Source: Candidatus Pseudoruminococcus merdavium (GTDB taxonomy: Bacteria; Bacillota; Clostridia; Oscillospirales; Ruminococcaceae). From it: a stretch of DNA of 64,000 nt. The number at the start of each line of letters is the position of its first letter. Within the stretch, counting starts at the first letter, position 1. Positions 17,339-26,802 of this stretch are shown here, piece by piece. The stretch lies in the NCBI GenBank assembly GCA_904419745.1, contig CAJFSS010000002.1, positions 62,001 to 126,000 on the forward strand, written 5' to 3'. The translations under genes were made by a program, and so were the position numbers. The notes below the pieces were generated by a model. The model was not told the DNA's origin and ran no database searches. It was given only the letters and a program-made list of their open reading frames with translations.

Positions 17339-17476
17339 TTTATATGAAAGTGCAGGATATGTTCGTTTTAGAAAAGAATAGGGAGAGTCACGCCCCTTGC
17401 ACCTTATCATATAGAACGATTTTTGAAAAATTTCAAAAAATTCTGTTTTTTTCCTCTGTTATACTATTTTTGTACT

Positions 17477-17586
17477 CAAACAGGGGTAGAGTTGGACTTG
17501 AAAGGAACTGACTATCGTTTTTCATAAAAAGCGGATGGAAACTATGAGCCGCTAAGCGACTTTGTCCAAAGATGTCCCACCCTTTG
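17477..17586 (+). ncRNA. Candidate structured RNA in gene-free region
   Basis: The gene-free stretch 17339-17629 contains a region that folds in layers. Outer helix CAAA/GGG (17477-17485) pairs with CCC/TTTG (17580-17586), followed by TTGGAC (17492-17497) with GTCCAA (17564-17569). Two inner hairpins follow, one closed by TTTTT/AAAAA (17518-17530) and one GCGG-ATGG/CTAT-CCGC (17531-17552). TATACT at 17460-17465 may be a -10, and the hairpin at 17630-17670 could end the transcript. I could not match it to a known riboswitch or RNA class. Confidence 0.35.
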
Positions 17587-17629
17587 AAACATAGAAAATA
17601 CCGTATTTTTGTTATACTCCTCCTTTAAC

Positions 17630-17670
17630 CCCCACACCCCAGCAGGAAAAATTCCTGCTGGGGTGTGGGG
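17630..17670. terminator. Strong bidirectional hairpin
   Basis: Perfect 19-base stem (CCCCACACCCCAGCAGGAA with its complement) and three-base loop. It lies past the end of the kinase-STAND gene on the minus strand and after the candidate RNA on the plus strand. Confidence 0.85.
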
Positions 17671-17724
17671 CATATTGTATATCAGCGTGACAAGCGAAAA
17701 AATAAAGCGGTCCAATCCATATAC

Positions 17725-20700
17725 TTATAACTTTTTCTTCCACCTGTTTATATCGCTGTTTCCATTTCCATTTTTTTCTCCTTTGCTGAAATACCAAAGG
17801 GCTTTTACATGGTCTGGGGTCACCCCAAGCCCGTCCCGGTAAATTCTGCTCAAATGTCGGAAAGACGCTTTGGGAGGGGAATCTGCCTGTATAGCCTGTT
17901 CAAACAAGAGGCGTGCCTTATGATAATCCGGTTGACATCCACATCCATTTAAATACATCCAGCCGAGATTATTGGTTCCGACCGGGTTTCCCAATTTGTG
18001 GGCTTTTTCAAACCAGAATAAAGCCTTTTCGTAATCCTGTGTACAACCGATACTATCACAGCAGCAATTGCCTACACAGAGCATTGCAGAGATATTTCCC
18101 GCCTCTGCTGCTCTTTGATACCAGTAGAAAGCTTTCTCAGGATCCGGATTGGGATTGTTACGGTAATGTTTTCCAAGCCAAAGCATGGCGTCTGGGTTTC
18201 CCGCCCGAGCGGCTTCCATATACCAATGGAAAGCCTCCGCTCCGTTTTGGGGAACAGGCTTTCCATTGGCATAGGCTTGTGCGACCAACATCATAGCCTC
18301 ACTACTCCCGCATAGGGCTGCTCTGTGATACCAGTCAAAAGCTTTCTGCATATCCACCAGAGTACCTTCCCCATCTTCTAGGGCCTTTCCTAAAAGGATC
18401 ATAGCCTCTGGATTTCCCTCTTCTGCGGCCTTGCTGAGATTTAAAAATTTTCTGCGCTCAGAAATCCTTGTTTTCAGCAGTTTGGGAACTAGAGGATCCT
18501 GGGAGTCGCCCAAGATCGATTCTAAAAATGCAGAAATGTTCATAGTTTCCTCGCCATCGGAGAATATTTCCGCTTGGAATTGTTCAAATACTCCGCGAAG
18601 GATATCCGGATCTGTTACATCCGCATAGTACAGGGCGTCTTCATCTTCTTCCACTGAGAATATGGTGAGGATCCTGTGCTCCTGATCACTGGGCGGGATA
18701 AGAATAGCGTATTCCTCCCCCTCATATTCCACATAATCAAGGATGATACACGGGAAACTTTCCCCATGACTATCCGTAAGGACTGTAACAGGCAAGTTTT
18801 CATCTTCTTCTAGTTCGGACAGATCCTGCCCTTCGTCAAGCAGGCGTTGCGCCCGCTGAAGCTGAATATCAATTTCTTCTAGGGTGTGGATGGAGGTCTC
18901 TGTGCAGATGGCTTCAAAATAATCCAGATAATGGCTCTGTGCTCCCTCAATTCTTATTGCATTTTCCAGACAGCAGAGGACAGAATCCAGCAGGAGAAAA
19001 GAAACATTGGAATCATCCGCTTGAAAAATATGTTTCTGGTTTTCCTCCCACCACTGCCAAAGGGATTCCAAAAAGTTCCCATATTGCTCCGGTTGAAGGG
19101 TCAGGTTCCTTTTACAGACCTGTTTGACCGTCATATGCAGGCGTAGGAGTTTCGGTTTACTATCGCAGAGGATCCACCCGCGTTCGAGCAGGTCATCGGC
19201 TGCATCCTGTTCTTCTTCTGACAAGGCGCTCTTAAATAAACGGAGATCCATCCCGCTGTCTGGAATTAGACAGGCGCAGGCCATTACATCTTTTTCCGCT
19301 TTCTCGAGCGCGGTGATGTCCCAAAGAGAGCAAAGATGGTTTAACAACCGCTGTTGCTTTGCCGCGTCTGTTTCCGGGATATTGCGGTCTTTCCCGGTAC
19401 CAATACGTGGGAGTTGCCGGATATCCAGAGTATTGGCCTGAGACATGGCGTGAAATAATTCTTCTGGTGTATGGGGATTACCTTTTGCAGCCAGGGAACG
19501 TGCAATCAGATCCACTGTATAGGTGTGGCATTCTACCAGACGGATGAGCTGGCGAAGCCAGTACTCTTCTTCACAGTCCTGATCCTGCGAAAGTTCCGGA
19601 CGGTAAATTTTTCTCATCAGGGCATACAGATCATCTTCGGAAAGTTCTTCTACATGATACCAGCTGCCCTCTTCCTCTTCGCCGTATCGGGTAGTAAACA
19701 GGACATGACCGAGCCGCAAAACGGCGCCAAAATCCCTATCTGCCCGCAATTCGCAGAAGCTTTTATTTTCATCATACCAGTTGTCAATCAAAAGCAGAAG
19801 TTTGTCGCCATAAGATTGCAGGAAGTCAAGCTTCTCCCGGTAAAGGACGTCCTGCGACTTGAATTTCCCGGTTTCATAATCCATCTCATCATAGTTAAAA
19901 AAGGGAATTGCAGAAATTGTGGCCCGAATACTTCCGCGAAATGGAGCAAAAACAGGAACAAATTTCCCAGGGCGGGAGATCTCCATCTGCTTGGCCAATT
20001 TGAGCATGGCTTCTGTTTTTCCAATCCCGCCCAGTCCATACAGAAAAATGGGAGCAGGGCTATCCTGTTCCATTTCTGCGGAAAGAGTCTCCAGAAGGCG
20101 CTGCCTCCCAACAAAAGTCCGTAAGTCGCTGTAGCTGGAAACCGGCTCCTTCCTTTCTGCCTGAAGGGAAAGTTCCTGGACAGCCATAAGCATTTCTTGG
20201 GCGTTTTGATACCGTCTGTCAGGCTCGGGCGCAAGTGCTTTATCCAAAAAGGCATTGACGCGGCTGCGCAGGAGATCTCCACACTGGATTGCCACTGCTT
20301 CTTTGGGTTTCAGGCGAGTCAGATAGGGATCGGCACAGTCTTTCATTTTGCCATCCGGCATCCTCCGTACATGATCAAGCCCTGTAATCAGTTTGGAAAA
20401 CAGGCGGCCTGCTGCATATAAATCTGCCGCTGGGCCAAGTTCCAGGGGGGTCTGCCTGTCCCAGTTCAAAAGCTCAGGAGGCGTGTATCCTGGAGTGGAA
20501 AAAACAAAGTCTTCCGGATTGAGGAGGACTGTTTGGGTGGATTCCCGGAGTTTTCTGGCACTTCCAAAGTCCAACAGACAGCAGAATCCTGGTTCTTCAA
20601 GTACCCCATCTTGTTTCAAGAAAAGATTTCCTTCCTGCAGGTCGCCAAACAGATATCCGCCCTGATGGATTTGGGAAAGGGCAATCAATACCTGGGAGAG

Positions 20701-21279
20701 AATAGAAGCAGATTTTCCCACAGGGACTTGCCGGATGGTACCATTCCTCCCATGGGAGAGGATTCCGCAGCGTTCGACCACCTGTGAGAGGGCAAAACCC
20801 TGTCCCTCCAAATTCTCCATGGCAAAGTAAATGTTTTTCGTCTTGCTTTGGATTCCTTCCGGGCTCTGTATCCGGCTGACGCTGAGTTCCCCAACAGGAC
20901 GAAGCAAATGGGCATTCCCTTGGGCAGTGAGATCAATCAGGGTCTGGTTTTCGCTTTTTAGTTGTGCGGCAACTCGTTGAAGATAGGCCTGGGCGTGCGT
21001 TTTCAATTCGGTGTTTCCATACTCTTCTGAAGGAAGGATCTGGCCGGCACTGTTGCGGGAGAATTGTATTTGGCTCCCATCAAAAGCCAGTGCCGGGGCG
21101 GGAAAACATTCCTTGACAGCAAAGACTGCCCCCTCTGTTCCCTGTTTTGATACACGGCAGGCGCGATAAACCAGGCCGGACCCACCGCATCCCAAAAGGG
21201 AAAGAATCCGGTACTGTTCCTTTTGACTGCAAATTAAAACGCTTCCCATGGGTAAGGGGGTACGTCCAAGTAGTTGCAT
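17725..21279 (-). CDS. Ser/Thr kinase - STAND NTPase - DUF1292 - Sel1 repeat fusion protein
   Basis: The 1184-residue protein is multi-domain. (1) Hanks-type kinase, about 22-365: glycine loop GCGGSG, Lys in FAVKE, catalytic loop GDLQEGN with the usual His-Arg replaced by Phe-Gly, DFG in LLDFGSA. (2) STAND/NB-ARC-like ATPase, about 380-720: P-loop GLGGIGKT near 413, Walker B-like LLLLIDNW near 495, FTTRY sensor. (3) A segment resembling DUF1292 (YEGEEYAILIP, about 830-905). (4) About six Sel1-like repeats from 945 to the end. The ATG at 21279 follows AAAGGATGGG; upstream in-frame codons lie within the PP2C region. A PP2C phosphatase gene precedes it by 62 bases. Such fusions are typical signal-transducing or conflict-system proteins; actual role unknown. 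Confidence 0.85.
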   Translation of the reverse strand: MQLLGRTPLPMGSVLICSQKEQYRILSLLGCGGSGLVYRACRVSKQGTEGAVFAVKECFPAPALAFDGSQIQFSRNSAGQILPSEEYGNTELKTHAQAYLQRVAAQLKSENQTLIDLTAQGNAHLLRPVGELSVSRIQSPEGIQSKTKNIYFAMENLEGQGFALSQVVERCGILSHGRNGTIRQVPVGKSASILSQVLIALSQIHQGGYLFGDLQEGNLFLKQDGVLEEPGFCCLLDFGSARKLRESTQTVLLNPEDFVFSTPGYTPPELLNWDRQTPLELGPAADLYAAGRLFSKLITGLDHVRRMPDGKMKDCADPYLTRLKPKEAVAIQCGDLLRSRVNAFLDKALAPEPDRRYQNAQEMLMAVQELSLQAERKEPVSSYSDLRTFVGRQRLLETLSAEMEQDSPAPIFLYGLGGIGKTEAMLKLAKQMEISRPGKFVPVFAPFRGSIRATISAIPFFNYDEMDYETGKFKSQDVLYREKLDFLQSYGDKLLLLIDNWYDENKSFCELRADRDFGAVLRLGHVLFTTRYGEEEEGSWYHVEELSEDDLYALMRKIYRPELSQDQDCEEEYWLRQLIRLVECHTYTVDLIARSLAAKGNPHTPEELFHAMSQANTLDIRQLPRIGTGKDRNIPETDAAKQQRLLNHLCSLWDITALEKAEKDVMACACLIPDSGMDLRLFKSALSEEEQDAADDLLERGWILCDSKPKLLRLHMTVKQVCKRNLTLQPEQYGNFLESLWQWWEENQKHIFQADDSNVSFLLLDSVLCCLENAIRIEGAQSHYLDYFEAICTETSIHTLEEIDIQLQRAQRLLDEGQDLSELEEDENLPVTVLTDSHGESFPCIILDYVEYEGEEYAILIPPSDQEHRILTIFSVEEDEDALYYADVTDPDILRGVFEQFQAEIFSDGEETMNISAFLESILGDSQDPLVPKLLKTRISERRKFLNLSKAAEEGNPEAMILLGKALEDGEGTLVDMQKAFDWYHRAALCGSSEAMMLVAQAYANGKPVPQNGAEAFHWYMEAARAGNPDAMLWLGKHYRNNPNPDPEKAFYWYQRAAEAGNISAMLCVGNCCCDSIGCTQDYEKALFWFEKAHKLGNPVGTNNLGWMYLNGCGCQPDYHKARLLFEQAIQADSPPKASFRHLSRIYRDGLGVTPDHVKALWYFSKGEKNGNGNSDINRWKKKL

Positions 21280-21341
21280 AGAAACCCATCCTTTCGTCCG
21301 ATTGCTGATCACTTTCACTCTATCATGATTTCCGGCTGTTA

Positions 21342-22049
21342 TCAATCCAATCTGGCAATAGCAGCAATGCTGGCGTCGTCTGCTATCTTGCATGAAATCA
21401 GATAGGACTTTATACTGGAAAATTCTGCACTGCATGGAAAGCGGATGTCCCCGGTACTCCCCCCGCGCAGGGCGGTATCCGCTCCGTCAGTAAGCAGATA
21501 AATCTCCTGAGTATTTCTATCCTTCCATCGGAAAAATTGCAAATGCCGGTATAAACTGCAATTCATCGTGAGATAAGTTGTGTTTCCCGTAATCCCGTTA
21601 TCCGGAGATGAAATAATTTGGAAGGTATCCGCATTTTTCTGCCTTCTAAGCAATAAACCGTCCCCAAGATGCAGGCACAGACAGTTCCCGTATACATCCA
21701 TAGCGGCAGCCAGGATTGTACACGCCATCTGCTTGGTCGAAATGGCATGAAATGCCGCAAAATCGGAGAATTCCTTTTCAAGCAGAAGGGTCAACTCGTG
21801 CTGGATGGTAACAGGGGAACAGGTCAGGCAATTTGAAAACCGGGCAATCAGATATTCCGCAATAAGACGGGAGGCGAGCTGTGCGCTAGCTCCACTGCGA
21901 GCAAATCCTCCGGCTCCATCACAGAGTGAAACAGCTCCTTTTGTTTTTTCGGAAACCTGTGCGGCCCAATCCTGGCATGGCAAATGTTGCTGTCGGTGCG
22001 TTTCTCCTCTTTGACAAAAAGATTTTATAGTCAATGGCAAATGGTTCAT
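21342..22049 (-). CDS. PP2C-family protein phosphatase
   Basis: The 235-residue protein shows the PP2C metal-binding motifs: Asp in SLCDGAGGF, Asp in LHLGDGLLL, Asp in LLTDGAD and the closing DDASIAA. It should dephosphorylate Ser/Thr residues and most likely reverses the kinase encoded just downstream; the pair shares a transcript. The ATG at 22049 lies very close to AGGAAGGGA; a TTG at 22040 is an equally good start. The early part (QRGETHRQQHLPCQDW) matches the variant PP2C type that accompanies STAND-like kinases rather than the PrpC cell-wall pair. Confidence 0.88.
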   Translation of the reverse strand: MNHLPLTIKSFCQRGETHRQQHLPCQDWAAQVSEKTKGAVSLCDGAGGFARSGASAQLASRLIAEYLIARFSNCLTCSPVTIQHELTLLLEKEFSDFAAFHAISTKQMACTILAAAMDVYGNCLCLHLGDGLLLRRQKNADTFQIISSPDNGITGNTTYLTMNCSLYRHLQFFRWKDRNTQEIYLLTDGADTALRGGSTGDIRFPCSAEFSSIKSYLISCKIADDASIAAIARLD

Positions 22050-22427
22050 TCCCTTCCTATGACTTCCATTACCAGTATACTTTGGAAAGGAAATCCCGTT
22101 TTTTTCCTTTTTCTGATATGGGAATGGGAAATCCCTTAAAACAGGTTTTTTATCCGCGATCTCTTGGTATGCCAGCGGCGTACAGGAATCCCTTTACAGT
22201 AATGCAATATCTGCCTGAAATCCATGTCGCCATATTTCTATATTTCAGCTGGAGCGTGTTTAACTTGCTGTTTACAGGCATTATGGCACACAAAAACCTC
22301 ACATGTTTTTCGAAACCGACTGTTTGAGAGTAAAATAGGAATTGTCCAGAAATCTTGAAAAGTAAGGGCCTTGAAATAAATAACAGGAATTTTTAAAAGG
22401 CAACAGCCGGGGCAAACGCCCCGGCTG
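22050..22427 (-). promoter_or_regulatory. Intergenic region before the PP2C-kinase pair
   Basis: No convincing gene. A TATACT on the minus strand (about 22075-22080) may be the -10 for the PP2C-kinase transcript, but its -35 is poor. The terminator at 22402-22429 separates this unit from the 769-residue gene. Confidence 0.35.
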
Positions 22428-22429
22428 TT
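22402..22429 (-). terminator. Terminator of the 769-residue protein gene
   Basis: Perfect 12-base stem AACAGCCGGGGC with AAAC-type loop, starting inside the stop codon, followed on the minus strand by TTTTAAAAATT. Confidence 0.8.
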
Positions 22430-24737
22430 AATCGTCGTGCATTAGGATCGTTGCCAAATCAAGGGAGCTATCTCCCCCGGGAAGGAATAGGAGCAGAAAT
22501 AGACGGTCGAACGGACAGGGGACATAAAATTTTTCAAACCCAAAAGCCTGTAAAAAGGTATTCATACAGCTGATAAACCAGGAGATGCGTTCTCTCAGGT
22601 GTTCAGAAGCATAATAGGTTTCTGGATCCTCAAGGTAATTATCCAGATATTGGCCAATAATTTCTTGCATACAGTGGTCAAACTGGGCGCGGGGACTGTT
22701 ACAAAAAGAATTGGTTCCAAAAGCAAGGTCGCAGATTTGCTGGCGGGTTTCTTCTGTACAATTCCAAAGATACCCATATAAAAAGAAGAATACCAGGAAA
22801 ATAATGTCCTTGCGTGTAACAGGCTGAGAACCATCCTGTTCGATTTTTCCAAGATGAGGAAGATTGGATGTGCAGAATTTTTCAAATTCCCAGATAAAGG
22901 AAGTGGCTTTAATATCCTGTGAAGCGGTGTGGGATTCTCTGGCGCGATGAACGGACAGTGGCCATTCCACATGTTGATACATCTCCTGCGCCAATTTTGT
23001 AATCCGTTCCTGTGTCGGCTGGTTGAGTGGGTCGATAAGTTCTTCCACGGAGAAATATAGTAAGGATAGATAATCGGTAAAGCGCAAAAGCATTTCCCGT
23101 GTAGTCCGGCTGTAAAGGGAAAAGGCGTCCTGATGCTCTGCCATAAAGGAGATCAGCTCCTGATCCCTCTGCGCTTCTGGAAGGGTGCCCTGCAAAAGCT
23201 GGTTCTGATAAGTTTGGAGCATCCTAGTGATATTGCCTGAGTATTCTCCTGATGGGGTTAGGTTCTCCTTATGTGCTGGATGGACGGTTCCTGCGTTTAT
23301 GGCGTCCTCATACATCAGGCACAGACAATACGCATGTTCATAGGTGTACCCCGGCTGATTAAGACAGAAAAAAAGGATGTATTCCCTGGGGTTCCGCACA
23401 TTATAAGGCTCTGCACAGGCTGACTGCAGGAGTTCCATTACTTCACGTTCCCGGAATTGGAGAACAAAGCAGATTATAAAGATTTCCTCTCGTGAAAACA
23501 GAGAAGAGGAAAACGAAATGTTATCCATAGTCAAAAGTTCTATCCAACGCTGTGCATGAATGCAGCGGGGGGAACGAAGCTGTTTTTTCGCCTGTACCTG
23601 CCGGAAAAAATCGTGCAGGGCAGTACAAGGGGTATTGTGTACAATCCCTTCTGTTTTCCTCCATTTATTTGAGAGGCTGGCCAGTTTTTTTCTGCTCAGG
23701 TTGGAGCAGTCCAAAAGTCTTTTATAAAGGGAGGACAGAGTTTGCCCGTCTCCGCACAACTGTTTTCGAATTTTCTGTCTGAGCTTTACAGATAGTTCGT
23801 CAACGGAAAAATCGGGAAGGTAATTTTTCAGAAGGATCTCCACGATATGTTTACATTCCTGGATATTCGGAAAATATTCCGGCTCCAGGGCGTTGGCCAG
23901 AGCCACGGCCAGGCCCACTTTTGCATGGGTAGCCTTGTTTTTCAGCTTGTCTGCCTTTTGTGGGATAAGGTATTTTGTTTCTAAATTTAAAATTTCCTGT
24001 AGTGTTTCAGGATCTGTAAGGGAAGATATCATTCTTTGCAAGGCGCTGATCTGTTTTTCCAGGTTCTTTATTTCTGCCTGTTTCCTTTCGTGTCCGGTCA
24101 AATGGAGGTTATAGAATTCTTCCATCAGGCTCCGATATGCCTGAACATCTGAAAAGTTCTCCGAGGAAAGTGTATTGGAAAGGGTGACGGCGAATTCCCG
24201 CCAAGCCTTTTCACAGAGTTCATTGGTTTCCTCCTTGGCAAAATGTATCAGCTTTCTGGCGTTTTCTTTGTTGAGATCCAATGCGTAGGCGATCTGGAAT
24301 GCCCGCGAAGGCTCCATTTTTTTGGAACCGGATACATATTGCTCCAATTCTTCATAGGAAAGGGACACGGTGTTCAACATCTTCCGAGAAATCTGCTCCA
24401 GATTTTCTGCAAGCTTTTCTATCATCGGGTTTGGCCAGGGAACATTTTTACTTTGGGTCAAGTCCGGGATATCCTGAAAAGAAATCCCAGATTCTTGGCA
24501 AGCTTTTTGAATCAGATCAGGATGTCTAAGCCAGAGAAGGCGCCGAAGCACAAACCCCGGAGTGCTGATAGTCTGTCGATCCAAAAGGTAGTGCCGGATT
24601 TCCCTTGCACTTTTTAGGTCATATAACGTCTGTTGGGAATGTTCCAAATGCAGTTTCCATTCGTGTTCAAGCAGGCCGGGCAGATCAGAAAGCACCTGGG
24701 TCGTGATACCGGCAGGAAAAAATAAGGGTTTGTCCAT
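22428..24737 (-). CDS. Unknown 769-residue helical protein with possible N-terminal HTH
   Basis: I do not recognise this family. The product is soluble and mostly helical. Residues about 125-170 (YEELEQYVSGSKKM then AFQIAYALDLNKENARKLIHFA) have the look of a Cro/XRE-like helix-turn-helix segment. A short coiled coil follows near 215-250 (GHERKQAEIKNLEKQISAL). The C-terminal 200 residues contain hydrophobic helices (IIFLVFFFLYGYLW) but no clear signal or anchor. The start follows GGAGGAG. It is read on the same strand as the PP2C-kinase pair and divergently from the coiled-coil/OmpA-like operon, so it may be their sensor, target or regulator (inference). Confidence 0.7.
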   Translation of the reverse strand: MDKPLFFPAGITTQVLSDLPGLLEHEWKLHLEHSQQTLYDLKSAREIRHYLLDRQTISTPGFVLRRLLWLRHPDLIQKACQESGISFQDIPDLTQSKNVPWPNPMIEKLAENLEQISRKMLNTVSLSYEELEQYVSGSKKMEPSRAFQIAYALDLNKENARKLIHFAKEETNELCEKAWREFAVTLSNTLSSENFSDVQAYRSLMEEFYNLHLTGHERKQAEIKNLEKQISALQRMISSLTDPETLQEILNLETKYLIPQKADKLKNKATHAKVGLAVALANALEPEYFPNIQECKHIVEILLKNYLPDFSVDELSVKLRQKIRKQLCGDGQTLSSLYKRLLDCSNLSRKKLASLSNKWRKTEGIVHNTPCTALHDFFRQVQAKKQLRSPRCIHAQRWIELLTMDNISFSSSLFSREEIFIICFVLQFREREVMELLQSACAEPYNVRNPREYILFFCLNQPGYTYEHAYCLCLMYEDAINAGTVHPAHKENLTPSGEYSGNITRMLQTYQNQLLQGTLPEAQRDQELISFMAEHQDAFSLYSRTTREMLLRFTDYLSLLYFSVEELIDPLNQPTQERITKLAQEMYQHVEWPLSVHRARESHTASQDIKATSFIWEFEKFCTSNLPHLGKIEQDGSQPVTRKDIIFLVFFFLYGYLWNCTEETRQQICDLAFGTNSFCNSPRAQFDHCMQEIIGQYLDNYLEDPETYYASEHLRERISWFISCMNTFLQAFGFEKFYVPCPFDRLFLLLFLPGGDSSLDLATILMHDD

Positions 24738-25038
24738 AAAAACTCCTCCGTTTCTGCAATGGATTGAATAGGATTACCGCTGTCATTTCTATGGGAAAGT
24801 ACGGTTTTTGGAAAGCAGGGAAAATGGAAGATATTGTACTGGCTGTGTCTTAGAGGTATCAATGGAAGCGGGAATTGAGGATCATCCCTGCAATTGTATT
24901 TATTATACCATGGACTCAAAGCATCTGGGTGCTTTCATGAAAATTTCGAGGAAAAGGCGCTGAAAAATGAGAAAAAACGGCGTTTTTTTCCTGTGGTTTA
25001 ATGAAAACATCAAAGGAACCGTGAAAGGACGTGGCGAT
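24738..25038. promoter_or_regulatory. Divergent promoter region of the kinase/OmpA-like locus
   Basis: About 300 bases separate the two divergent operons. A plus-strand candidate is TTGAGG near 24875 with TATTATACC near 24900, though spacing is long. No operator repeat stood out. Confidence 0.35.
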
Positions 25039-25626
25039 ATGGATAAATATTTAAAAATTGTAAAACAGGTGGAACGCCGTCGAATTAGAAAAAAACCGCT
25101 ATTCATCATTCGGTTTTATGGATTACTTTTTTACCGCCGAAAACCACTGGAATCCAAGCAACACTATCTCAGGGTAAAACAGGCGGAGATGCTTCGAACT
25201 CTTTCTCGAGAAACAGCATGGATTGAGAAAAAGGTCAGTTTCCTGTGGAAACAGTCTTTTTCTCTGATAGAGCATCAAAAACAGTTGGAAGAGGAACTTC
25301 AAAGAGAAAGTCCTGTGCCAGCTGACCCGAGGGAGCAGGCCATGCAGCAAGCCAAAAAAGAAGATGCCTTTGTCCAGTGGGAGAGGGGCCGCCTGGAGAT
25401 GACAAAATTAGAAGAAGCCTTGCTCTCCATACAGGAGATAGCGCGGCTCAGGATTTCCCAGTATCGGGAATATCTCAAGCAGTGTGAACACGCATTTTGT
25501 TCCAGCGCGCAAACACAGCTGCCGCAGACAACCGTACAATCCCTGCCGGATCCAGAGGCTTACTGGAGCGTTTACCGGGAACGTCTGAACAAAGTGCAGG
25601 GATTTTTGAAAAAAATGGAGGGATAG
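25039..25626 (+). CDS. Unknown basic coiled-coil protein
   Basis: The 195-residue protein has a strongly basic N-terminus (VERRRIRKKP), then a long helical part rich in Glu, Gln, Lys and Arg (about 40-165) that should form a coiled coil. No signal peptide or known domain was recognised. The ATG at 25039 follows AAAGGAC; an in-frame ATG at 24967 lies upstream without a site. It is the first gene of a four-gene operon with spacings of 3 bases, an 8-base overlap and 17 bases. It may be a cytoplasmic part of a membrane complex (inference). Confidence 0.65.
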   Translation: MDKYLKIVKQVERRRIRKKPLFIIRFYGLLFYRRKPLESKQHYLRVKQAEMLRTLSRETAWIEKKVSFLWKQSFSLIEHQKQLEEELQRESPVPADPREQAMQQAKKEDAFVQWERGRLEMTKLEEALLSIQEIARLRISQYREYLKQCEHAFCSSAQTQLPQTTVQSLPDPEAYWSVYRERLNKVQGFLKKMEG

Positions 25627-25629
25627 GGT

Positions 25630-25980
25630 ATGTTTTGTAAAAAGAAAAATACTGTCTCTATTCCAAGACTTGGCTCCAAATTATCAGGATGGTATCCAGT
25701 TAGCAATGTGACGCCCCCAAGGCATTTGGAACGCCTGGTACGGATAGCCCAAAGCGAGGGGGATCACCTGCTGCGTCATATCCATGCGGATATCTTTAAT
25801 ATGGGATATTTCGCGCGGATTGTCAAAGCGAAACAGGATGCAGACCTGGCAGAACTGGACACCATGCGCTGTGCATACCATCTAACTCTGGAAGAACTTC
25901 GGCATGCGCGGGAAGTGGAACGGAGGCTCTGCGGATTTGCCCTGGAATATCTGAAAAAGGAGGAGTCCGGTGATGAATAG
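25630..25980 (+). CDS. Unknown 116-residue protein
   Basis: No recognised family. It has a basic N-terminus (FCKKKN) and a helical body (about 30-110) with ERLVRIAQSEGDHLL and ELDTMRCAYHLTLEELRHAREVE. No membrane segment. It starts four bases after the stop of the coiled-coil gene and overlaps the next gene by eight bases, so strict co-expression is expected. Its size and helical nature would suit an adaptor between its neighbours (inference). Confidence 0.65.
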   Translation: MFCKKKNTVSIPRLGSKLSGWYPVSNVTPPRHLERLVRIAQSEGDHLLRHIHADIFNMGYFARIVKAKQDADLAELDTMRCAYHLTLEELRHAREVERRLCGFALEYLKKEESGDE

Positions 25981-26785
25981 GAAAAACGATGGAATTTTGA
26001 GCCGGGATGTCTATGCTCAGGCGCGACGGCATCTTAAGGGGATGGACAAGGCAACCCGGCCCCTCTGGCAAAACCAGGGATTTTGCCTGTTTGTCACCAT
26101 GTTGCTCGCTGTGATGGATGGAATCAATCTTTTTAGCGTCTATGATACGATTTTATATGAAAGCCAGGCAATGCTCTGGGCAATGACAGCGACAACGGCC
26201 TTCTGCCTGGAATTTTTCCCCATGTTATTGGCCGTCCTGCTCAGACAGATGGAGGGAAAGAACAGAGAGGAACGACAAAAGTATCTTATATTTGTTTGGG
26301 CAGTCTGTGTTGGCTTTCTCTTGGTATTCTTAACCACCGCCGCATTGCGTTGGGTCTCAAAGGATATCACTTTTGCAGGGGAGACATCTGTAATCACAGG
26401 GGGGCTTTCCACCACTTCTCTGGCGGCAGATACAACCAGTCCCGCGGCAACTGCTCTGACAGTTTTGCTCATGGTTTTGCCTCTGATCACCTCAATTGCA
26501 GCGGGAACACTCAGTTACCTCAGTTTTGCTCCAAAAGAAAAACGCGAATACCTGAAAAATATTCGTAAAATTGAAGTTGCAGAACAGCTGGCCCAAATCC
26601 AGGTGGCGCAGTGGGAGCTTGCTGAAACAAAAGCTGATAATTTTGCCGAAAATGCCATTTTTTCGGCCTCAGAAGATTATATTATTTCCCTTGCCCGGGA
26701 GTCCAATGCACAAGCGGATATTGCCCTTGCAAAGCGACTGCATACAGCGCGGGCCCTGTCTGCGGCCAGTAACCAGAATGATTGA
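25973..26785 (+). CDS. Unknown membrane protein with about four transmembrane helices
   Basis: The 270-residue protein has hydrophobic segments near 37-55, 63-90, 110-130 and 165-188, and a C-terminal soluble helical tail (about 195-270, EKREYLKNIRKIEVAEQLAQIQVAQWELAETKAD) likely cytoplasmic. The layout is loosely like the MotA/ExbB or DUF4407-type proteins that pair with an OmpA-domain partner, but I see no decisive motif. The ATG at 25973 is preceded by AAGGAGGAG; a GTG three bases earlier is also possible. It is followed by the OmpA-C-like lipoprotein. Confidence 0.65.
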   Translation: MNRKNDGILSRDVYAQARRHLKGMDKATRPLWQNQGFCLFVTMLLAVMDGINLFSVYDTILYESQAMLWAMTATTAFCLEFFPMLLAVLLRQMEGKNREERQKYLIFVWAVCVGFLLVFLTTAALRWVSKDITFAGETSVITGGLSTTSLAADTTSPAATALTVLLMVLPLITSIAAGTLSYLSFAPKEKREYLKNIRKIEVAEQLAQIQVAQWELAETKADNFAENAIFSASEDYIISLARESNAQADIALAKRLHTARALSAASNQND

Positions 26786-26802
26786 TAAAAGGAGGAGATT
26801 GC

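Noticed and set aside
17460-17590. Lysine, SAM, THF or c-di-GMP riboswitch
   Set aside because: Conserved core sequences of these classes are missing, so only a generic structured RNA is claimed.
22034-22327. Plus-strand 97-codon frame between PP2C and the 769-residue gene
   Set aside because: It starts inside the PP2C gene's 5' end, lacks a ribosome site and has an irregular composition.
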